From Methanimicrococcus blatticola (GTDB taxonomy: Archaea > Halobacteriota > Methanosarcinia > Methanosarcinales > Methanosarcinaceae): a stretch of DNA of 64,000 bases. This document shows, one piece after another, positions 19,225 to 28,596 of the stretch. Each line of letters starts with the position of its first letter. Within the stretch, counting starts at the first letter, position 1. The translations under genes and the position numbers were made by a program. The notes beneath the pieces were generated by a model. The model saw nothing but the letters and a program-made list of their open reading frames with translations, searched no databases and was not told the origin of the DNA. Location: NCBI RefSeq assembly GCF_004363215.1, contig NZ_SNYS01000007.1, positions 1 to 64,000 on the forward strand. The letters are read 5' to 3'.

Positions 19225-19938
19225 ATGCGGGAACATTCGCATGATTTAAAATATCCGAATGAGGTAAACGATTTGATTAATTTAGACGATCCCTTGATTC
19301 ACGGCTATCTGCTCCGTTTAATCGGTGAAGACGGCATTACATTGATTCGAAATATGCCGGAAGGCGAAGTAACGGATGAAGAGATTTGCAATGCGCTTAA
19401 TCCGCTTCGCGCCGTTTCAAAGGCAGCCGATGACAGAGTTAAAAAACTGAATATCGAAATCAAAGCGGCCAAAGAAAAGGGCGAAGAAACAAAAAAGCTT
19501 GAAAAGGAATTGGCTGCCGCTGAAAAGGAAGCTGTCACCGCCAAAGAAAATGTCGGCGATGAAAAAGAAATCACATTAAACACGGTTCGCAAGATTCTTT
19601 TCATTCTTTATGAAAACAAATTCACAATCTGCCACAGAGAAAGAGATGCCAACAGCGGTTGGCTCACATTCCGCTGGATGATCAATATGGACGGCATTTA
19701 CCACCAGATTGAGCGTGAAAAGAAAAAATTGTACAGAAACTTGGTCAAACGCAAGGAATACGAAGACAACAATATTTTCTACGTTTGTCCGCAGAATTGT
19801 CTCCGCCTCGTCTTTGACGAAGCAACAGAAACGGAATTCCTCTGCCCGCTTTGCGGTGAAGATTTGGTTTTCCAGGACAATGAACCGTTTAAAGAACTCT
19901 TGGACAAAAGAATTGAAGAGTTTGAAGAAACGGCATGA
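19225..19938 (+). CDS. tfe: transcription factor E alpha (TFE) with coiled-coil insertion
   Basis: Archaeal TFIIE-alpha homologue that helps open the promoter with TBP and TFB. It has the winged helix (HGYLLRLIGEDGITLIRNMPEGEVTDEEI, then LNTVRKILFILYENKF and ERDANSGWLTFRW) and a C-terminal zinc ribbon (CPQNC ... CPLCGEDLVF). Between about 59 and 116, where most TFEs go straight from helix 2 into LNTVR, an extra stretch of some 50-55 charged residues looks like a coiled coil (KKLNIEIKAAKEKG, KLEKELAAAEKEA). 237 residues in all. There is no ribosome site, and a TATA-like TTTATATTTTATAA about 25 bases upstream suggests a leaderless mRNA. Confidence 0.92.
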   Translation: MREHSHDLKYPNEVNDLINLDDPLIHGYLLRLIGEDGITLIRNMPEGEVTDEEICNALNPLRAVSKAADDRVKKLNIEIKAAKEKGEETKKLEKELAAAEKEAVTAKENVGDEKEITLNTVRKILFILYENKFTICHRERDANSGWLTFRWMINMDGIYHQIEREKKKLYRNLVKRKEYEDNNIFYVCPQNCLRLVFDEATETEFLCPLCGEDLVFQDNEPFKELLDKRIEEFEETA

Positions 19939-20046
19939 TTTGAATTGCTTGCGCCGCCGCGCGCGAGCAGCACCATTTTTTTCAAAAACGAAACAAAACC
20001 CGAATGCATTTTTTAGAATTATTTAATCAAAATTCAGGTGATGAAA

Positions 20047-20571
20047 ATGATTTCAAGAGAAGAAGCCATTCAGATTCTCAAAGACGAAGGCTGTGAAGAA
20101 AAAGTCATTCAGCATTGCATTACTGTTGCCGATACCGCCCTTGAAATCGCCCGGCGGAATATTGAGAGAGGACACCAAGTCGATATGGAACTTGTTGAAA
20201 TCGGCGGTTTGCTTCATGATTTGGGACGCGCGAAAACGCATGGTATGGATCACGCGATCATCGGTGTCGAACTCGCGAAAAAACACGGCATTGAGAAGCC
20301 GGTTTTGGAAATTATCAAAAAACATATCGGTGCCGGCGTCACAAGAGAAGAAGCGGCGTATTTCGGATTGCCGGATGATGATTACTTTCCAAGAACATGG
20401 GAAGAGAAGATTGTTGCGCATGCCGATAATATGGTCAAAGGCTGTAAAATAATCACGCTGAAAAAAAGAAATAAACTTTTGGAAGAAAACGGCGCGGATG
20501 AAGAAATTTGTAAACGGATTAATGATTTGGCGTATGAAGTTGATTTTGAAAACTGCGGAAAAGAGGATTGA
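20047..20571 (+). CDS. HD-domain (HDIG-type) hydrolase
   Basis: HD superfamily phosphohydrolase resembling the archaeal TIGR00295-type proteins. Metal ligands are visible as H in VIQHCITVADTAL, HD in GGLLHDLGRAKTH, H in GMDHAIIG and D in VAHADNM. The start is placed at the ATG at 20047 because AGGTGAT lies 6 bases upstream; GTG 20038 or ATG 20041 would add two or three residues. 174 residues. The substrate is unknown, possibly a nucleotide. It lies downstream of tfe on the same strand. Confidence 0.85.
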   Translation: MISREEAIQILKDEGCEEKVIQHCITVADTALEIARRNIERGHQVDMELVEIGGLLHDLGRAKTHGMDHAIIGVELAKKHGIEKPVLEIIKKHIGAGVTREEAAYFGLPDDDYFPRTWEEKIVAHADNMVKGCKIITLKKRNKLLEENGADEEICKRINDLAYEVDFENCGKED

Positions 20572-20985
20572 AAAAATCAAAAACAAAGAATCAAATCTAA
20601 TTAAATCAAATCTAATCAGATCAAAGAATTGAATAAGAAAAGAACCGAAAGACCGTTTGAAAAACGTGAACGGGAATAAAATCAAAGGAAAATATATATA
20701 CATCGAAAACGATTATGTCATAAATTAATATTTAAGCCGGTTCAGAGAACTTTTTTCAAATCGGCTGTTACTTCTGAAATTTAAAACGGCTGACATTGAG
20801 AGGTATCGGTTGCGATGCCTTAAAGTGCTTTATTTTATGTTTTCAAAATTTATTTGGAAAAAATAAATTTAAACAGTAATGGTTTTTATAAAATCAAAAA
20901 GGGCATAAATTTCAGAGAATGTTTCACAATTAATATTCACATTTATTATAGAAAATTTCAAACAAAAACAATCAGGTAAATTATT
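20572..20985. other. intergenic DNA before psmB
   Basis: No gene is seen. The region starts with a short AT-rich direct repeat (AAATCAAATCTAAT-like, 20590-20625). It ends with an AT-rich stretch that should hold the psmB promoter. Confidence 0.5.
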
Positions 20986-21609
20986 ATGGAACAAGAAGTA
21001 CTCAAAGGAACAACGACAGTCGGCATGATTTGTACAGACGGAATCGTTCTTGCCAGCGAAAGGCGCGCAACGATGGGACACTTTATCGCCAGTCGTGAAG
21101 CTAAAAAAGTGTACCAGATCAGCGACACCACAGGCCTCACCATTGCAGGTACTGTCGGCGACGCGCAACAGATTGTCCGCGCCATGACAGTTGAGTCAAA
21201 ACTCTATGAAATGAGACGCAAAGAACCGGTGACAATCAAAGGCCTTTCCACAATGCTTTCAAACATGCTCAATTCCGTTCGAGGGTACGGCGTTCAGCTT
21301 TTAATCGGCGGCGTTGACAAAAACGGCCCGTCCCTTTATTCAATTGACGCGTTGGGCGGAACCATTGAAGAAACAAGAGCTGTTTCAACCGGCTCCGGCT
21401 CCCCGATTGCTTACGGTGTTCTGGAAGACAATTATAAAGAAGGAATGACCGTTGACGAAGGAGCGCAACTTGCAATCCGCGCGCTTCACAATGCAATGAA
21501 AAGAGATTCAGCCTCCGGTGACGCAATCAGCGTCGTTAAAATTACCGACGGCAAATTTATCAGAATGGAAGACGAAGACGTCAATGAATACAGAAAAACA
21601 TTAAACTGA
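20986..21609 (+). CDS. psmB: proteasome beta subunit
   Basis: Catalytic subunit of the archaeal 20S proteasome. A short propeptide MEQEVLKG precedes the mature N-terminal threonine (T9 in TTTVG). The family motifs [13 protein letters not shown] (including the catalytic Lys region), [13 protein letters not shown] and [14 protein letters not shown] are all present. At 207 residues its length is typical. It is read alone, a few hundred bases before fttA. Confidence 0.97.
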   Translation: MEQEVLKGTTTVGMICTDGIVLASERRATMGHFIASREAKKVYQISDTTGLTIAGTVGDAQQIVRAMTVESKLYEMRRKEPVTIKGLSTMLSNMLNSVRGYGVQLLIGGVDKNGPSLYSIDALGGTIEETRAVSTGSGSPIAYGVLEDNYKEGMTVDEGAQLAIRALHNAMKRDSASGDAISVVKITDGKFIRMEDEDVNEYRKTLN

Positions 21610-21915
21610 TTCTGTATTTCATTTTTCATTTTTACTTTCAATTTATTGATTCAACTTATTTATTATTTAATTTATTATTCAACTTATTTATTATTCAAGT
21701 TTAATGAACGGCGTTTAGATTCTCACATTTAAGCGCCAGAAATAATTGATTTTTTGAGTTTCGAAAGCAGAGCTCCGAAATTGAATCGGCCGCTTTTTTC
21801 ATGTTGCCTTTTGAAAACGTCATAAATCATTTTTCAGATCAATTCAACAGACTCAAATTTCAATACAATACGATTAGACGATACAATTTATTCATTTTAA
21901 AAAAGGAAGAAAATA
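21610..21915. other. intergenic DNA between psmB and fttA
   Basis: No gene is seen. After the psmB stop there are AT-rich direct repeats around TTATTTATTATTCAA (21650-21700), then ordinary AT-rich DNA leading into fttA. Confidence 0.5.
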
Positions 21916-23814
21916 ATGGCAATAGATGACGTTTTAGCTGACCTTCAAAATAAAATCGAAAAAAATCTGCCTGAAGGCGTAACCATTTCAGGCGTGAGTT
22001 TTGAAGGCCCACAATTAGTACTTTATACGGAAGACCCGAAAAAGTTTGCCGACGACGGAAATATTATCAGAAATTTGGCCAAGGCGCTGCGTATCAGAAT
22101 TGCGGTGCGTCCCGACCCGAAAGTGTTGGCAGAGCCGGAGAAATCCATTGAGATTATTCACAAAATCGTTCCGGCGGATTCCGTTATTTCAAATTGTTAT
22201 TTTGACCCCGATTCCGGCGAAGTGATTATCGAAGCCGAAAAACCGGGACTCGTTATCGGTAAACACGGCGACACGCTTCGTGAAATTACCAAAGAAATCG
22301 GCTGGATTCCGAAAGTGGCAAGAACGCCGCCGATTAAATCCAAGACCGTTAAAAATGTCCGCGATTTCATGAGAAACAATCTCAAAGAAAGAAAAGAGAT
22401 TCTGCGTGATGTCGGCCGTAAAATTCACCGTGAAACAACGCACACAGACCAGTGGATCCGCGTCACGGGTCTCGGCGGCAGTTTGGAAGTCGGCAGAAGC
22501 TGCTACCTCCTCTCAACGCCCGAATCTAAGATTATGATTGACTGCGGTGTCAACCTCGGCGCAGAAGACAAAACGCCTTACCTTTACGTTCCCGAAGTCA
22601 ACAACTTCAGCGAATTGGACGCGGTTGTTTTAACGCACGCCCACATGGACCACCAGGGATTGATCCCGCTGCTTTACAAATACGGTTTTGACGGTCCCGT
22701 GTACTGCACGCCGCCGACTCGAGACATGACTGTTCTGCTCCAGCTGGACTACGTTGACATCGCCTCAAAAGAAGGTAAAAAGGTGCCTTACGATTCTTCA
22801 ACGATTCAAAAAGAATTGTTGCATATGATTCCGCTCGACTACGAAGAAGTGACGGACATCGCGCCTGACATGAAACTGACATTCCACAACGCCGGTCACA
22901 TTATCGGATCTGCCATTGCGCACTTCCACATCGGCGACGGTCTTCACAACATTGTCTTTACGGGCGATTACAAGTATGAGAGAACACGTCTTTTCGACCC
23001 CGCCGTCAACCGTTTCCCGCGTGTTGAAACTGTGATTACGGAAGCAACATACGGCAACAACAACGGTTATCAGACACCGCTTCGGGATGCCGAAAAGAAT
23101 TTACAGAAAATTATCCGCGACACCGTTAACCGCGGCGGTGCTGTTCTGATTCCGGCATTCGCAGTCGGCAGAAGTCAGGAAGTCATGATTGTTTTGGAAG
23201 AAGCCATTCGTAAAGGCTACATTCCGAATGTTCCCGTTTATTTGGACGGTATGATTTGGGAAGCAACCGCGATTCACGCAACGCACCCTGAATATTTGAA
23301 CAGCGAACTCAAGAAACAGATTTTCCAAAAAGGTCAAAATCCGTTCTTGTCGGAATCTTTCAAGCAGGTTGATTCCAAAGACATGCGTGAAAAGATTTTG
23401 GAAGAACCGCATCCGTGTGTCATTATCGCGACATCAGGCATGATGACGGGCGGTCCTGTCATGAGTTATTTCTATAAGTTAGCACCGGATGAACGCAATA
23501 CGCTTGTCTTTGTCGGCTACCAGGCTGACGGAACCATCGGCCGCCGTCTCCAAAAAGGCTGGTCTGAAATTGCCGTCGGCAACAACAACACTGTCAAAGT
23601 CAACATGAACGTGGAAACAATTGACGGTTTCTCCGGTCACTCAGATGTGAGACAGCTTCACGAATACATCCGAAAAATGCAGCCCAAACCCGAGCGCATT
23701 TTCACGGTTCACGGCGATGAAAAATCCTGTATCGAATTGGCAGAAGCCTTGCGCAAGAAAAACAGAATTGATGCGAAACCGCTTGTGAATTTGGAAACAT
23801 TCAGGATTTTGTGA
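21916..23814 (+). CDS. fttA: FttA/aCPSF1 transcription termination ribonuclease
   Basis: Archaeal CPSF73-like beta-CASP nuclease that cleaves nascent RNA and terminates transcription. Two N-terminal KH-like domains (about 1-145, with [32 protein letters not shown]) precede the metallo-beta-lactamase core. The core carries HAHMDHQG near 240, [18 protein letters not shown] and the beta-CASP motifs [11 protein letters not shown] and DGFSGHSD. 632 residues is the usual length. AAGGAAG stands just before the ATG. Confidence 0.96.
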   Translation: MAIDDVLADLQNKIEKNLPEGVTISGVSFEGPQLVLYTEDPKKFADDGNIIRNLAKALRIRIAVRPDPKVLAEPEKSIEIIHKIVPADSVISNCYFDPDSGEVIIEAEKPGLVIGKHGDTLREITKEIGWIPKVARTPPIKSKTVKNVRDFMRNNLKERKEILRDVGRKIHRETTHTDQWIRVTGLGGSLEVGRSCYLLSTPESKIMIDCGVNLGAEDKTPYLYVPEVNNFSELDAVVLTHAHMDHQGLIPLLYKYGFDGPVYCTPPTRDMTVLLQLDYVDIASKEGKKVPYDSSTIQKELLHMIPLDYEEVTDIAPDMKLTFHNAGHIIGSAIAHFHIGDGLHNIVFTGDYKYERTRLFDPAVNRFPRVETVITEATYGNNNGYQTPLRDAEKNLQKIIRDTVNRGGAVLIPAFAVGRSQEVMIVLEEAIRKGYIPNVPVYLDGMIWEATAIHATHPEYLNSELKKQIFQKGQNPFLSESFKQVDSKDMREKILEEPHPCVIIATSGMMTGGPVMSYFYKLAPDERNTLVFVGYQADGTIGRRLQKGWSEIAVGNNNTVKVNMNVETIDGFSGHSDVRQLHEYIRKMQPKPERIFTVHGDEKSCIELAEALRKKNRIDAKPLVNLETFRIL

Positions 23815-23999
23815 CGAAATTCTGATTTTTCTTTCTTTTTTATTTTTCACGCTTTTTTTTGGTTTTATATTATTGACATTCTTTAAAATTCTAGTAAAAT
23901 TCGATTTTTTTCGGCGTATGGAGATATTATACTCACAAAAACAATATGAGTTGAATAATTTAAAAAGATTCATAAAAAAGACAAAATTGGAGACAGAAG

Positions 24000-24842
24000 G
24001 TGATTCTTCTGTCTCGAAAACAAGTAAAAGATACAATAAATGCAAAAGGAATCAGTATTGGCATATACACATATGATTTTCAAAATGAATATATTTCGTT
24101 GACTGACATTGCAAAATATAAAAGCGATGAACCAAATGATGTAATAAAAAATTGGATGCGGGCGCGAGATACAATTGAGTTTTTGGGTTTGTGGGAATTA
24201 CTCCACAATCCTAATTTTAAACCCGTCGAATTCGACGGGTTTAGAAAAAAAGCGGGTTTAAACGCTTTTACACTTTCTCCTTCAAGATGGATTTCCGCGG
24301 TAAATGCAATTGGCATTGTATCGAAATCAGGACGTTACGGGGGCACATATGCACATTCAGACATCGCTTTTGAATTTGCATCTTGGATTTCAGCTGAATT
24401 TAAATTATATATAATAAAAGATTACAAGCGCCTCAAAAATGATGAAAACAGCCGCTTATCCTTAAATTGGAATTTGAATCGCGAGATGTCAAAAATAAAT
24501 TATCGAATTCAAACAAATGCAATTAAAGAGAATTTACTGCCGCCGGAACTTACACAGGAACAGATTTCAATGACATATGCCGGGGAAGCAGATTTATTAA
24601 ATGTTGCATTGTGGGGAATGACTTCAAAACAATGGAAAGAAACTCGACAGAGTAAAAACGCAAATAATATCCGTGATGAGGCAAGTTTGAATCAGTTACT
24701 GGTTCTTGCAAATATGGAAAGCTACAATGCAATACTCATTGAACAAGGAAAAACACAATCAGAAAGGTTAATCATTTTAAACAGATTAGCTGTCAAACAA
24801 TTAAAAACACTTACAGAAATCAATACAACCGATAGAAGATAA
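24000..24842 (+). CDS. KilA-N domain protein
   Basis: Carries the KilA-N DNA-binding domain found in phages, large DNA viruses and many methanogen and Bacteroidetes genomes: YISLTDIAKYKSDEPNDVIKNWMRARDTIEFLGLWE, then FDGFRKKAGLNAFTLSPSRWI and SGRYGGTYAHSDIAFEFASWISAEFKLY. The C-terminal half is helical (LPPELTQEQISMTYAGEADLLNVALWG). The start is a GTG with GGAG about 7 bases upstream; a TAA just upstream excludes a longer frame. 280 residues. It stands alone and its biological role is unknown; a phage or plasmid origin is likely. Confidence 0.88.
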   Translation: MILLSRKQVKDTINAKGISIGIYTYDFQNEYISLTDIAKYKSDEPNDVIKNWMRARDTIEFLGLWELLHNPNFKPVEFDGFRKKAGLNAFTLSPSRWISAVNAIGIVSKSGRYGGTYAHSDIAFEFASWISAEFKLYIIKDYKRLKNDENSRLSLNWNLNREMSKINYRIQTNAIKENLLPPELTQEQISMTYAGEADLLNVALWGMTSKQWKETRQSKNANNIRDEASLNQLLVLANMESYNAILIEQGKTQSERLIILNRLAVKQLKTLTEINTTDRR

Positions 24843-24963
24843 AAGATAAGAGGAAACTTTTTAGAGGAAGGTATATTTTTATCATGACTTTTAATTAAAA
24901 TGATTAAATTTTTTAAATTTACATAACCAAACCGGTAATCAAAAACAGAAAGCGGAGTAATTT

Positions 24964-26079
24964 ATGAAAGAACTTGATACTATCCGACCCGACGAAAGCA
25001 GATCTTACAGCACTTTTTTAACGGACGGTTGTCTTTGCTGTCAAAAAGGCGCGAAAATGGTTTTGTTCGTGACGGGACTTTGCGACAGGGACTGTTTTTT
25101 CTGTCCGCTTTCGGAAGAGCGGAAAAATAGAGATGTGATTTTTGCGAATGAACGCGCTGTTTTAACGGACGCAGACGTACTGGAAGAAGCGCGCGCAATG
25201 TCTGCCGAAGGAACAGGAATTACGGGCGGCGAACCGCTTTTAGAGCTTGAAAAGGTGATTCATTATATTCGGCTTCTCAAAGAGGAATTTGGAGAGAATC
25301 ATCACATTCATCTTTATACGTCAACGGCGCCGAGTGATGAATACTTGCAAGTGCTTGCCGCGGCGGGTTTGGATGAAATCAGGTTCCATCCGCCGTTTGA
25401 ATTATGGGATAAATTAGACGACTCCGATTTTGACGTTTCTTTGAAATCGGCATAGGAAAACGGCATTTGCGCCGGATTTGAAATTCCTGCGATTGACGGG
25501 GCGGAAAATGTTGCTGTTTTTGTGAAAAAAGCCGGCGGTTTTTTGAATTTGAATGAGTTGGAATTTTCAGAAACAAATGCCGAAGAAATGAAAAAACGCG
25601 GGTATGTTTTAATTGATGATGAGTCCAATACGGTTCTCGGTTCGGCTGAAACGGCGAGAAAGGCGTTTGATGCATTTGATTTGTGCGACTCCGAAAACGG
25701 AGAATGCAAAATGAACTTTTGTTCATCCCGTTACAAAGATGCCGTCCAGCTTCGTTTAAGACTTTTGAGAACGGCGCGGCAGAATGCCCGGGATTTTGAT
25801 GAAATCACAGAGGACGGGACGATTATTTTCGGGCGGATTAAAGTGCCGGCTGAGTTTTTAGAATCTTTTGATGTTTTTTTGAAGGAAAACGAACTGCCGG
25901 AAGAATCTTATGCAGTAGACGCGGATCGAAATACAATTGAAACGGCTTGCGGGATTGCCGAGGAGCTGGCAACTATTTTTGAAGAAGAAAATCCGAATTT
26001 CGGACAAATTCAAATCTGGATTATTGAACAATATCCGTTCACAGGCGGCTTCGTCGTCGGCAGTGAGCGAATTTACTAA
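24964..26079 (+). CDS. radical SAM protein (COG2108-like) with in-frame UAG at codon 164
   Basis: Radical SAM enzyme with the cluster motif C-x3-C-x2-C in GLCDRDCFFCPL, preceded by a CLCC pair, followed by GTGITGGEPLLELEKV and DEIRFHPP. A TAG at 25453-25455 interrupts SLKSA-UAG-ENGICAGFEIPAIDG in the same frame, right inside the conserved barrel. The sequence then continues for another 207 codons with normal coding character to a TAA, including MNFCSSRYKDAVQLRLRLLRTA. Read through, the protein is 371 residues. UAG as pyrrolysine (perhaps replacing a lysine) explains this best; a single nonsense mutation is the alternative. The substrate is unknown. Confidence 0.78.
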
Positions 26080-26087
26080 TATTTAAA

Positions 26088-26154
26088 GCTTACGCGTAAA
26101 AATTTATAAAGGATTAATCTCTATAAGGATTGTTTAATCCGCTGACGCGTAAGC
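26088..26154 (+). repeat. long nested inverted repeat after the radical SAM gene
   Basis: GCTTACGCGT (26088-26097) pairs perfectly with ACGCGTAAGC (26145-26154). Inside, GGATTAA (26111-26117) pairs with TTAATCC (26134-26140). A T-run follows. It may be a terminator or a structured RNA 3' end. Confidence 0.6.
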
Positions 26155-26340
26155 CGTTTTTCATAATCGGCTGATAAATCTTGCGGATGGTCTCTAAAAA
26201 CGAATTGTAAAAACAGTTTATAAAATTCGGTTTAAATTATGATAGGGAGTTATAATTTAGCCGTTCGGCAATTCAAAACAGCTTTTAAACGATTTCAAAA
26301 TCGGACTATTTGCCGTAAAAACTGAAAACAGAACAATTCG

Positions 26341-26369
26341 GACTTCGTAAACATATGGCATACGAAGTC
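26341..26369. promoter_or_regulatory. 9-bp inverted repeat upstream of the DUF2551 gene
   Basis: GACTTCGTA and TACGAAGTC form a perfect inverted repeat around an 11-base loop, ending 33 bases before the start codon. It could be an operator or a leader hairpin controlling the gene. Confidence 0.45.
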
Positions 26370-26402
26370 AACCCAAAAATCAATTAAGGGATACAAAGAG
26401 GG

Positions 26403-26720
26403 GTGTCAGGGCTGCAATCATCAGAAGACAGAGTAAAGGAAAGATTAGAAAAATACCTTTCAAGAGATGAAAACGGAATACGAAAAATTGTATTAAATTT
26501 GTTTATTACGGGTGACAAATTCACGACCGGCGACGTTTACAAACATTTGGAACAAGAAAGCTGTGACGTGAGTTACAGAGGCGTTTCCGCTATGGTCGGA
26601 TTAATGAACACGAGACTCGGTATTTTAAGCATTAATGTTACCGGCGATCACAATATCTATTCATTAAAGGATGACTACAAAACAGTCGTTCAAGCAATTC
26701 TTACCCATACCGCTCAGTAA
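26403..26720 (+). CDS. DUF2551 family protein
   Basis: Small archaeal, mostly methanogen, protein of 105 residues with a winged-helix-like layout: DRVKERLEKYLSRDENGIRKIVLNLF, then KFTTGDVYKHLE and VSYRGVSAMVGLMNTRLGIL, ending NIYSLKDDYKTVVQAIL. The start is taken at a GTG overlapping GAGGGGTG; no ATG is available. Probably DNA-binding, but no function is established. It has a long upstream leader with an inverted repeat and its own terminator. Confidence 0.8.
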   Translation: MSGLQSSEDRVKERLEKYLSRDENGIRKIVLNLFITGDKFTTGDVYKHLEQESCDVSYRGVSAMVGLMNTRLGILSINVTGDHNIYSLKDDYKTVVQAILTHTAQ

Positions 26721-26765
26721 TTGAGCATGTTGTTTTTTTGTTTTCGTATTTCGTAAAAAGTAAAA

Positions 26766-26800
26766 AAAGAATGCTGATAAAGCATTCTTTTATTTTTTAT
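26766..26800 (+). terminator. hairpin terminator after the DUF2551 gene
   Basis: AAAGAATGCT (26766-26775) pairs with AGCATTCTTT (26781-26790), followed by a T-rich tract. Confidence 0.7.
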
Positions 26801-26947
26801 TTTAAAATTATTTTATAATTTTAACTTTCAACAAAATGTAATCATTTTAAAAATGGAATCATTTGAATTTGTTATTAAAATTAGTATTAAAATTATCATT
26901 TAAATTACCATTTAAATTATCATTTAAAATTTGAAACGGTTGCCGCT

Positions 26948-27775
26948 ATGCCTCAAAAAAGAAAAAACTCAAGAACTTTTTTGCGTTCCGCTGAATACAT
27001 TCCGGAACATATCGCTTTTATTATGGACGGCAACCGCAGATATGCTCACCGAAAGGGAAAAGAAGCGAATTGGGGTCATACAGCCGGCGTTTCCGCGGTT
27101 GAAAATTTGCTTCACTGGACATATTTGGCAAAAATCAAACACATCACGATTTACGCTTTTTCAACGGAGAATTTCAAGCGGAATCCGACGGAGGTTGAAA
27201 GCATTTTTGAGCTTCTTGAAAAGATGCTTTACAAGCTTTCAACGGATGAGAAGATTCTGAGCAAAAAAATCAGGATCAGAATGATTGGCGAAACGGACAA
27301 TTTGCCCGAAAAAACGCTGAGCGCGTTTAAAGATTTGGAAGAAAAAACCGCCGGCAACGATAAAATGTTTTTAAACGTCGCGCTCGCTTACGGCGGCCGC
27401 AATGACATCACACAAGCGTTTGAAAGAATTGCCGAAGAAGCCGTTCTTCCCGAAAATAAAGAAAAACCTGCCGGCGATTTTTTATCGGACGATGAAATTT
27501 CAAAATTCCTCTTCCCGTTTTCCGACGAGATTGTCCCCGGTGTTGACTTTTTAATCCGCACGGGAGATGAGCGCAGAACGTCCAATTTCCTGCCGTGGCA
27601 AGCAAACGGCAACAACGCCGTCGTCTGTTACTACAACAAATTTTGGCCGGAATTCACATTTAAAGACTTGTTTTACACGCTGAGAATTTACGGGCGTATG
27701 GAAGAAGACCGCCGAAAAGACGAAGAACGGCGTCAAAAAAAGATTGACGCATTTTTGGCAGACTTGAAAAGCTGA
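26948..27775 (+). CDS. uppS: cis-prenyltransferase (UppS family)
   Basis: Builds long cis-polyprenyl diphosphates used as lipid carriers for glycan and S-layer glycosylation. The catalytic aspartate is D27 in FIMDGNRRYAHRKG, followed by W and H in ANWGHTAG, IYAFSTENFKRNPTEV near 73-88 and the C-terminal LIRTGDERRTSNFLPWQ with its diphosphate-binding arginines. The length of 275 residues is normal. In front of the gene lies a short AT-rich direct repeat (CATTTAAATTA, 26895-26925). Confidence 0.94.
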   Translation: MPQKRKNSRTFLRSAEYIPEHIAFIMDGNRRYAHRKGKEANWGHTAGVSAVENLLHWTYLAKIKHITIYAFSTENFKRNPTEVESIFELLEKMLYKLSTDEKILSKKIRIRMIGETDNLPEKTLSAFKDLEEKTAGNDKMFLNVALAYGGRNDITQAFERIAEEAVLPENKEKPAGDFLSDDEISKFLFPFSDEIVPGVDFLIRTGDERRTSNFLPWQANGNNAVVCYYNKFWPEFTFKDLFYTLRIYGRMEEDRRKDEERRQKKIDAFLADLKS

Positions 27776-28440
27776 GCAGCTCGGTGCGCGCGTCGGGGCC
27801 CATTTTGAGAATATAATTGGAAGAGCAGAGCGGTTAAAAAAATAATAAAAATGAGAACAAGTGCGCGGTTAAAATTTGATGAGGCAAACCACGACCGCAA
27901 TCAACCAGCGCGATCAGTTGACAGCAGCAAAGCAAACGGCAAGTAACAGCAGCATAAGCAAACGGCAGGTAGCAGCATAAGCAAACGGTAGGTAGCAGTA
28001 GCAAAGCGAACGATAGGTAGCAGTAGCATAAGCGAACGATAGGTAACAGTAGCAACGCAAACAGTAAGGTAACAGTGCTCACGTTCGCGCAAGCGAACGG
28101 ATGTGATAAGAAAGAGCAGATGCAAGCAGCAAAGCAGATGCAAACAGCAAAGCAGATGCAAGCAGCAAAGCAGATGCAAACAGCAAAGCAGATGCAAGCA
28201 GCAAAGCAGATGCAAGCAGCAAAGCAGATGCAAGCAGCAAAGCAGATGCAAGCAACAAAGCAGATGCAAGCAACAAAGTAAATGTAAGTGGCAAAGCAGT
28301 GCAGCCGACAGGTACAGAACAAAAATGAATAATAAAAAAGCTATTTTTCACTTTTGCTGTATCGGCTGGATACGAATCCGCAAATTTCCGATTCCTCACT
28401 TCACTTCGTTCCGTTCAGAATCGTAAATTAGCGGGTGGTT
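27776..28440 (-). repeat. composite repeat element, copy A
   Basis: No real gene, although several frames stay open. Read on the minus strand it holds, in order: a long hairpin (28378-28434, arms based on CCGCTAATTT/AAATTTGCGG), GATACAGCAAAA, an 18-bp tandem array (28116-28279), the palindrome CGTTCGCTTGCGCGAACG (28082-28099), then a degenerate array of units like CTGCTACCTGCCGTTTGC (about 27905-28080). The same order recurs near 46.1 and 50.2 kb. It lies between the convergent uppS and decarboxylase genes. Confidence 0.8.
28116..28279. repeat. 18-bp tandem array, about nine copies
   Basis: The unit is GCAGATGCAAGCAGCAAA with small variants (AAACAGCAAA, AAGCAACAAA). The 18-base period keeps reading frames open and would spell a six-residue repeat (KQMQAA), but there is no start signal and no homology. 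Confidence 0.85.
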
Positions 28441-28596
28441 GTTTGAGATTTAATAAATTATTTGAAAACGTCCGAATGATTTAAAAATAAAATGAAAAAG
28501 AGACATTAAATTCAAAAAATAAGAAAAATCTGAATCAAAAAATTAGATCAAAAAATTAAGTCAAAAAAAAGATTAAAAAATAAAAGAAAAAGAAAA

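Noticed and set aside
23873-24076. Overlapping frame before the KilA-N gene as a frameshifted N-terminus
   Set aside because: The KilA-N frame has its own GTG and ribosome site and begins where the family normally begins.
24964-26079. Radical SAM gene as an ordinary pseudogene with a nonsense mutation
   Set aside because: There is only one stop and no frameshift, coding quality is good on both sides, and TAG is not used as a stop in this window. Kept as the alternative, not the main reading.
28116-28279. Tandem arrays considered as CRISPR
   Set aside because: Units are contiguous with no unique spacers, and no cas genes are visible in the window.
27834-28426. Open frames on both strands in the 18-bp array (KQMQAA-type or LLCCLH-type repeats)
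   Set aside because: Pure repeat translation on both strands, with no start signal or homology.
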